Below are positions 1 through 3,362 of a stretch of 5,157 nt of DNA, piece by piece. This DNA is from JAAZHK01 sp964536075 (GTDB taxonomy: Bacteria > Bacillota_I > Bacilli_A > RF39 > UBA660): the NCBI GenBank assembly GCA_964536075.1, contig CAZHWO010000040.1, positions 1 through 5,157 of the forward strand, given 5' to 3'. The position numbers and the translations under genes were made by a program. Under the pieces are notes generated by a model, which saw nothing but the letters and a program-made list of their open reading frames with translations, had not been told where the DNA came from and ran no database searches. Position 1 is the first letter of the stretch, and the number at the start of each line of letters is the position of its first letter.

Positions 1-25
1 ATTTCTCACAATCTTTTGATTTCAT

Positions 26-101
26 TGGTGTCCCCTGTAGGATTTGAACCTACGACCCACTGATTAAGAGTCAGTTGCTCTACCAACTGAGCTAAGGAGA
101 C
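26..101 (-). tRNA. tRNA-Lys (anticodon CTT)
   Basis: A complete 76-nt cloverleaf can be folded by eye on the minus strand. It has a 7-bp acceptor (GTCTCCT with AGGGGAC, one T-G pair), D-stem GCTC/GAGC with loop AGTTGGTA, anticodon stem ACTGA/TCAGT, and T-stem GTAGG/CCTAC with loop TTCAAAT. The anticodon loop CTCTTAA (64-70) has CTT at its centre, so it reads the lysine codon AAG. The discriminator is A and the 3' CCA is encoded (26-28). It lies 63 bases past the amidotransferase-like gene. No terminator is visible in the 25 bases left after it, so it may be the first of a tRNA group running off the window. Confidence 0.97.
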
Positions 102-153
102 ATACTTAAAAAGTAAATATATCTTATCGCATATTTCATTCTTTTTCAAGTAT
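102..153. repeat. Imperfect inverted repeat abutting the tRNA 5' end
   Basis: On the plus strand ATACTTAAAAAG (102-113) is the reverse complement of CTTTTTCAAGTAT (141-153) apart from one extra base. The spacer is 27 bases. The inner arm touches the first base of tRNA-Lys, and the outer arm covers the putative -35. The stem is AT-rich and no T-run follows in the direction of transcription, so it does not look like an intrinsic terminator. It could help processing of a read-through transcript, or be chance. Confidence 0.4.
121..149 (-). promoter_or_regulatory. Putative promoter of tRNA-Lys
   Basis: On the minus strand TTGAAA (144-149; 5 of 6 to the -35 consensus) is followed after exactly 17 bases by TAAGAT (121-126; 4 of 6 to the -10 consensus). 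The predicted start near 114 would give a leader of about 12 nt before the mature tRNA. The placement suits a stable RNA gene, but in DNA this AT-rich a match can arise by chance. Confidence 0.45.
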
Positions 154-164
154 TTTAAACCAAT

Positions 165-779
165 TTATTTTTTTTGACAAATAGATATAAACCTTTTAAA
201 TAATTTTTTACTATTATCATCAAGATCATATAGAGTCTCGGGATGCCATTGTACACCTATATGAAATGATTGGTTTGGTAACTCTATAGATTCAATAACA
301 TTATCTTCAGATATAGAAGTTATTTTATAATTAGGAGTCTCAATAATTTTAAAATTATGGCGACTATTAACAGATATTTCTTTTTCACTAATTATAGTAT
401 AAAAAAGATTATCTTTACTTAGTTTAACTTTATGAACATATTTATCTTGAGAGTCATGAGAACTATTACCAATACTTTGTAATTTGGCTCCATCAGACAT
501 AGCCATTATTTGCATGCCTAAACAGATACCTAGGATGGGTATATTATTCTTTTTAGCATAATCTAAAACATAAAAATCAAAATCTGTTTCATTAGTACCA
601 CCGGTTATAATAAAGCCCTGACATAAAGCTAATATGTTATCATCATAACAGGGTAAGAGCATTATGGGACTTCCCCCACTTTTAATAACACTTTCATAGT
701 ACTCATTATGCACAAACTGACAATTAAATGAAGAAATGGCTTCTTCCCGACAAGTAATACCGATAATTGGCTTATCCAT
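165..779 (-). CDS. Class I glutamine amidotransferase / gamma-glutamyl hydrolase-like protein (peptidase C26 type)
   Basis: This 204-residue, probably cytoplasmic protein has the class I amidotransferase fold seen in gamma-glutamyl-GABA hydrolases (PuuD type), which cleave gamma-glutamyl amide bonds. The start PIIGIT is typical. The nucleophile elbow GICLG holds Cys86, and VQWHPE holds the catalytic pair His179 and Glu181. Two family motifs are altered: the GGxDxxP-type loop reads GGTNETDFD (60-68), and the usual VNSxHHQ reads VNSRHNF (137-143). The substrate may therefore differ from gamma-Glu-GABA. At 204 residues it is shorter than typical PuuD proteins (about 240-250, from memory). It follows the ligase gene by 22 bases on the same strand, suggesting co-transcription, but no purine-rich ribosome site lies next to its ATG. 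A role in gamma-glutamyl bond turnover, for example in peptidoglycan peptides, is inferred from the neighbour only. An amidotransferase subunit is an alternative. Confidence 0.82.
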   Translation of the reverse strand: MDKPIIGITCREEAISSFNCQFVHNEYYESVIKSGGSPIMLLPCYDDNILALCQGFIITGGTNETDFDFYVLDYAKKNNIPILGICLGMQIMAMSDGAKLQSIGNSSHDSQDKYVHKVKLSKDNLFYTIISEKEISVNSRHNFKIIETPNYKITSISEDNVIESIELPNQSFHIGVQWHPETLYDLDDNSKKLFKRFISICQKK

Positions 780-788
780 ATTATTTAA

Positions 789-816
789 AAAGGTAAGTTA
801 ATTATAACTTACCTTT
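789..816 (-). promoter_or_regulatory. Perfect 12-bp hairpin spanning the ddl stop codon
   Basis: On the minus strand AAAGGTAAGTTA (816-805) is followed by loop TAAT (804-801) and its exact complement TAACTTACCTTT (800-789), then two more Ts. The 5' arm encodes the last four ligase residues, KGKL, and the TAA stop lies in the loop. The uninterrupted T-run is only five long, three of them within the stem, so termination would be weak. The hairpin ends 9 bases before the amidotransferase ATG. It may act as a partial terminator, an mRNA 3' stabiliser, or a fold that controls initiation of the next gene. Confidence 0.7.
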
Positions 817-2001
817 CATTCCTCCTTTAGAAAACTTTCCACCTTTAGAACCATTAAAGTTTTGCAAAATATTAGATTTAAAAGAATGAATTTTCGCAAT
901 TCTTTTTTTATAATCTTTTATCCCAATATTAATCATATCATCAAGTAATTCAGGATATTTTTTACCAGTTGGTTCCCATAAATAAAATGATAAAGATCCT
1001 GGTATATTATTTATTTCATTAATATATATTTTATTTTCTTTACTATCTATTAAGTAATCAATACGAACAACCCCGGAAGAATTTAAAGACCTAAATGCTT
1101 CTTTGGCAGTTGCTTCTATTTCTTTTTTTAACTTTTCATCTAAATCAGCGGGAATCTTTCGACTAGATGAAGATCCTTTGGAAATAGTGCCCCCTTTACC
1201 TGATTTACTACCAATATATTTATCTTCATAAGTTAATAAAGCATTATTGGTGGCTACTTCTTCAATGGCACTGACTTCTTGATGTTCATAATTACCTAAA
1301 ACACTAATGTTAACCTCTTTTAAATGATTAACGACTTCTTCAACAACGACTTTACTGTCATAAGTAAGCGCTTCCTCAATGGCACTTCTTAATTCTTGGT
1401 CATCATGAGCTACATTAATTCCGACACTGCTACCTAAGCAGGCGGGTTTAATAATAACGGGATATTTAAGTTTATTAATCTTCTTAATAACCGCTTCACT
1501 ATCATCTTTATAGTCACTATCAAAGAACCAAACATATTTAGTAATAGGTAAATTATTACTCTCAAAGATTTGTTTCATAAATATTTTGTCTTGCCCAACA
1601 ACCGATGCATAGACATCACTACCAACAAAAGGAATACCAATACTATGTAAATATCCTTGTAAAACACCATCTTCAACATTGGTTCCATGGACAATAGGAA
1701 AAGCTATATCAATATCCGTTATAAATCTTTTAAAGAGACCTTTTGATTGGAGAATAAAGTTGCCTTTTTTATAATATAAAATAACATTACTAGCATATCT
1801 TTTTAAAAGATTCATATCTTTATATGTTTCCATATCTTTTAGATGGCTACCCGTGTACCATTCACGATCTTTAGTAATATATATCGGAATAATATCATAC
1901 TTTTCATTATCCATTTTATTCATGGCTTGGATAGCAGTAATAATACTTACTTCATGTTCGACACTTTCGCCACCAAAAATAACGCCGACTCTAATTTTCA
2001 T
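802..2001 (-). CDS. ddl: D-alanine--D-alanine ligase-like ATP-grasp protein
   Basis: This 399-residue ATP-grasp ligase probably joins two D-alanines in the cytoplasm for peptidoglycan precursors. The N-terminal GGESVEHEVS (10-19) places Glu15 where Ddl binds the first D-Ala. HGTNVEDGVLQG (105-116) is the family HGxxGEDG motif with Val for Gly. Lys139, Lys185 and GSSVG (190-194) form the ATP and substrate site. Lys261-Tyr262 in the omega loop favour D-Ala over D-lactate as second substrate, because VanA-type enzymes carry His there. Arg313, Asp315, Glu329 and Asn331 are the Mg/phosphate residues. Oddities: the omega loop has 21 residues between Tyr262 and Pro284 (9 in E. coli DdlB as I recall it), rich in Gly, Ser and Lys. 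NNIPGSLSFYLWEP replaces the usual NTxPG-T-x-x-S pattern, and a Gly/Lys tail follows residue 383. The ATG at 2001 is supported by GGAGTG (2008-2013) and by homology at the first residues. An own promoter lies just upstream. A different amino-acid substrate cannot be excluded. Confidence 0.88.
   Translation of the reverse strand: MKIRVGVIFGGESVEHEVSIITAIQAMNKMDNEKYDIIPIYITKDREWYTGSHLKDMETYKDMNLLKRYASNVILYYKKGNFILQSKGLFKRFITDIDIAFPIVHGTNVEDGVLQGYLHSIGIPFVGSDVYASVVGQDKIFMKQIFESNNLPITKYVWFFDSDYKDDSEAVIKKINKLKYPVIIKPACLGSSVGINVAHDDQELRSAIEEALTYDSKVVVEEVVNHLKEVNISVLGNYEHQEVSAIEEVATNNALLTYEDKYIGSKSGKGGTISKGSSSSRKIPADLDEKLKKEIEATAKEAFRSLNSSGVVRIDYLIDSKENKIYINEINNIPGSLSFYLWEPTGKKYPELLDDMINIGIKDYKKRIAKIHSFKSNILQNFNGSKGGKFSKGGMKGKL
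814..849 (-). repeat. Two-copy 18-bp tandem repeat in the ddl tail
   Basis: Unit 849-832 encodes SKGGKF and unit 831-814 encodes SKGGMK. The first 15 bases of each, TCTAAAGGTGGAAAG and TCTAAAGGAGGAATG, differ at only two positions; the last three bases differ. The second copy creates the AAAGGAGG site. This looks like a local duplication extending a Gly/Lys-rich tail. Confidence 0.6.
821..828 (-). promoter_or_regulatory. Strong Shine-Dalgarno-like site inside the ddl 3' end
   Basis: AAAGGAGG on the minus strand is a near-perfect anti-16S match, lying within the ligase codons for K-G-G. It is 41 bases from the amidotransferase ATG, too far in linear mRNA. When the 28-base hairpin at 789-816 folds, the spacing falls to 13 bases (4 before plus 9 after the stem). 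The intergenic region itself, CTTACCTTTTTAAATAAT, has no usable site. The match is seen; its use for the downstream gene is inference. Confidence 0.4.
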
Positions 2002-2019
2002 CTAATTCACTCCATTCAT
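2002..2019 (-). other. Possible 5-codon leader ORF ending at the ddl start
   Basis: On the minus strand ATG AAT GGA GTG AAT TAG ends directly before the ligase ATG. GGAAG (2028-2032) lies 8 bases before this small ATG, close to the predicted transcript 5' end. The ligase's own ribosome site (GGAGTG) lies inside the mini-ORF, so translating it would sweep over that site. It may be chance, as it is very short. Confidence 0.2.
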
Positions 2020-2036
2020 TATTTAAACTTCCAATA

Positions 2037-2054
2037 TTAGTATACGCTTACTAA
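2037..2054. promoter_or_regulatory. Inverted repeat over the ddl -10, possible operator
   Basis: TTAGTA (2037-2042) and TACTAA (2049-2054) are perfect 6-base inverted arms separated by 6 bases. They cover the whole -10 and part of the spacer of the ligase promoter, where a repressor would typically bind. No regulator is identified, and short AT-rich palindromes are common by chance. Confidence 0.25.
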
Positions 2055-2067
2055 ACCGGATTGACAA
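2039..2067 (-). promoter_or_regulatory. Putative sigma-A-type promoter of ddl
   Basis: Minus-strand TTGTCA (2062-2067) and TATACT (2039-2044) each match 5 of 6 consensus bases, and the spacer is exactly 17. The predicted start near 2032 gives a leader of about 31 nt. The -35 begins 15 bases past the membrane-protein stop, and no terminator lies between. The ligase can therefore be transcribed both from here and by read-through from the hydrolase operon. Confidence 0.65.
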
Positions 2068-2081
2068 TATTTTGCTGTAAA

Positions 2082-2561
2082 CTATGGTTTCTTTGACACT
2101 TTGAATTTGACATTAAACAACGCTACTAAGTAGTAAAGAAAAATATTCATCAAACTCATCAGTAAAAGATAGTTATAGGGTCTTTGGCTGATAAAGGTGA
2201 AAAGAACCAATATAGCCATTAAAGTTCCTATCAAAACAGCTATAAACTTACTTCTCATATTAATCGCTATTTTTTGAGTTTTATAGCTTTTTATCATCTT
2301 AATTAAATTATTAATAATTAAAAATAAAGCAAAGACTACTAAGACCATAATTTTAACTTCAATTCTAACAATAAGGATTAAACTTAAAATGATAAAGAAA
2401 ATTAAAAAATCGGTCTTTTTATAGATAGTTAAAAAATTACTTTTAAGCCATCTATGATATTTTTTATTATTATAATTATTTATTTGTAAATTATATAAAG
2501 CATCTTTTAGTTTAAAGATGTTATAAATAAGTAACATGATTAATAAAATTATTTTTAACAT
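2082..2561 (-). CDS. Small multi-helix membrane protein, possible stand-alone MurF-type membrane domain
   Basis: This 159-residue protein shows about five hydrophobic segments: near 2-16, 51-65, 71-89, 105-123 and 129-149. Lysine-rich stretches lie between and after them, so it is an integral membrane protein without a cleavable signal. The segment after helix 1, LQINNYNNKKYHRWLK (25-40), and the stretch KTQKIAINMRSKF before helix 4 resemble, from memory, the N-terminal membrane domain fused ahead of the MurF/Mur ligase module in some Bacillota. Here the protein ends right after helix 5, where that ligase would begin, and only about 80 bases separate it from ddl. It may be a split partner or a remnant. 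A strong AGGAGG supports the ATG at 2561. It starts 9 bases after the hydrolase stop, so the two are surely co-transcribed. The membrane nature is clear; the family link is tentative. Confidence 0.8.
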   Translation of the reverse strand: MLKIILLIMLLIYNIFKLKDALYNLQINNYNNKKYHRWLKSNFLTIYKKTDFLIFFIILSLILIVRIEVKIMVLVVFALFLIINNLIKMIKSYKTQKIAINMRSKFIAVLIGTLMAILVLFTFISQRPYNYLLLMSLMNIFLYYLVALFNVKFKVSKKP

Positions 2562-2566
2562 CCTGA

Positions 2567-2572
2567 CCTCCT
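2567..2572 (-). promoter_or_regulatory. Ribosome site overlapping the hydrolase stop codon
   Basis: Minus-strand AGGAGG lies 5 bases before the membrane-protein ATG. Its first two bases are shared with the TAG stop of the hydrolase gene. The overlap implies translational coupling between the two genes and confirms the chosen start. Confidence 0.8.
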
Positions 2573-3293
2573 ATAAAAATTTATTTAAAATGGACACGAT
2601 ATAATTAAGGGATTCTAAATAAGCATAATGCGTAGCACCTTCTATTTTAATTAGGGCACTATCTTTAATTAATTGCTCTAACTCAAACGCTTCCTCGATA
2701 GGAGCTTCTTGATCATTAGTTCCCCAGATTAGTAAAGTGGGACAGGTAATCATTTTGGCTTGATTACTTAAATCTTCATTAACGACATTAACTAGTATTT
2801 GGCGCATAATGGAACTGGCATTGCGATAATCGGGCGATCCTATATGTTTTTTTACTTTTTTGCCAATTATATTTAATATGGGTATTTTAACTAAAACCTT
2901 TAAAATCCTTAATTTTAAAGATATCTTCTGATTTTTACGAATACAAGGACTACCAAAGAGAACTAATTTACTTACTTTATTATCACTAGCATAATCAATG
3001 GCAATTCGACCACCAAAAGAATGCCCCATAATAATCGGATCCTTAATTTTTAACTTAGTAACAAGTTTTTTGATTATATCCTTATAATCATGAATAGTCC
3101 AGGGTTTAGTTGGTTCCTCACTTTGGCCAAAACCAGGTAAATCTAAAATTGTAATCCGAGATTTATGACAAAATTCGTTGCCTAAAGGAAGCATCATATC
3201 TATATTTTGACCCCAGCCATGTAACAATAAAATATCTCTGCCTTCTCCATATTGGATATAATTTACATCAACATCATTAATCCTTATTTTCAT
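2571..3293 (-). CDS. Alpha/beta hydrolase
   Basis: This 240-residue serine hydrolase has a complete catalytic set, numbered from the ATG at 3293. It has the oxyanion loop HGWGQ (25-29), DLPGFGQS (51-58), nucleophile elbow GHSFGG with Ser92, acid Asp194 in WGTND, and His222 in GATHY. Length is normal for single-domain esterase/lysophospholipase-like members. No signal peptide is seen, so it is probably cytoplasmic. The lid region, roughly 119-150, is unusually rich in lysine and hydrophobics, suggesting an amphipathic, membrane-facing cap. The substrate is unknown. I choose ATG 3293 over the in-frame GTG at 3302: AAGAAGG (3302-3308) ends 8 bases before the ATG but overlaps the GTG. It is first in an operon with the membrane protein and has its own promoter after the polC terminator. 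A role near peptidoglycan or lipid metabolism is inferred from neighbours only. Confidence 0.9.
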   Translation of the reverse strand: MKIRINDVDVNYIQYGEGRDILLLHGWGQNIDMMLPLGNEFCHKSRITILDLPGFGQSEEPTKPWTIHDYKDIIKKLVTKLKIKDPIIMGHSFGGRIAIDYASDNKVSKLVLFGSPCIRKNQKISLKLRILKVLVKIPILNIIGKKVKKHIGSPDYRNASSIMRQILVNVVNEDLSNQAKMITCPTLLIWGTNDQEAPIEEAFELEQLIKDSALIKIEGATHYAYLESLNYIVSILNKFL

Positions 3294-3301
3294 TGTTATC
3301 A

Positions 3302-3308
3302 CCTTCTT
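3302..3308 (-). promoter_or_regulatory. Ribosome site deciding the hydrolase start
   Basis: Minus-strand AAGAAGG has an 8-base gap to ATG 3293 and no gap to GTG 3302, so the ATG is the start. The predicted transcription start (about 3303-3305) falls inside this site, so the mRNA leader would be only about 10-14 nt and keep just part of it. Confidence 0.65.
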
Positions 3309-3310
3309 AA

Positions 3311-3339
3311 ATTATAACACTTATCCAAATAGATGTACA
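3311..3339 (-). promoter_or_regulatory. Extended -10 promoter of the hydrolase-membrane protein operon
   Basis: Minus-strand TGTTATAAT (3311-3319) is a perfect -10 hexamer with the TGn extension. The -35 is weak: TGTACA (3334-3339, 4 of 6) at 17 bases, or TTGTAC (3335-3340, 3 of 6) at 18. An extended -10 compensates for this. The promoter sits directly after the polC terminator. Confidence 0.7.
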
Positions 3340-3341
3340 AT

Positions 3342-3362
3342 AAAAAAAGGCAATTGCCTTTT
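3342..3362 (-). terminator. Intrinsic terminator of polC
   Basis: On the minus strand AAAAGGC (3362-3356), loop AATT and GCCTTTT (3351-3345) form a 7-bp stem. The T-run continues for three more Ts (3344-3342), seven in all. The stem begins within the polC TAA stop (3361-3363). It separates polC from the hydrolase operon. In the plus direction only four Ts follow, so it is mainly one-directional. Confidence 0.85.

Noticed and set aside
801..806. Perfect TATAAT on the minus strand upstream of the amidotransferase gene
   Set aside because: It sits in the hairpin across the ddl stop codon, with no acceptable -35 at 16-18 bases and no TGn extension, so it is more likely a by-product of the palindrome.
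1843..2040. Plus-strand ORF of 65 codons
   Set aside because: It is the antisense shadow of the 5' end of ddl and its promoter, with no ribosome site or recognisable family; the strong minus-strand homology explains the region.
2085..2096. Small AAAC-CATA-GTTT hairpin region near the end of the membrane-protein gene as a terminator
   Set aside because: The stem is only 4 AT-rich pairs and no T-run follows, so it would not terminate transcription.
3300..3302. GTG start giving a 243-residue hydrolase
   Set aside because: The ribosome site AAGAAGG overlaps this codon, whereas ATG 3291-3293 has normal 8-base spacing.
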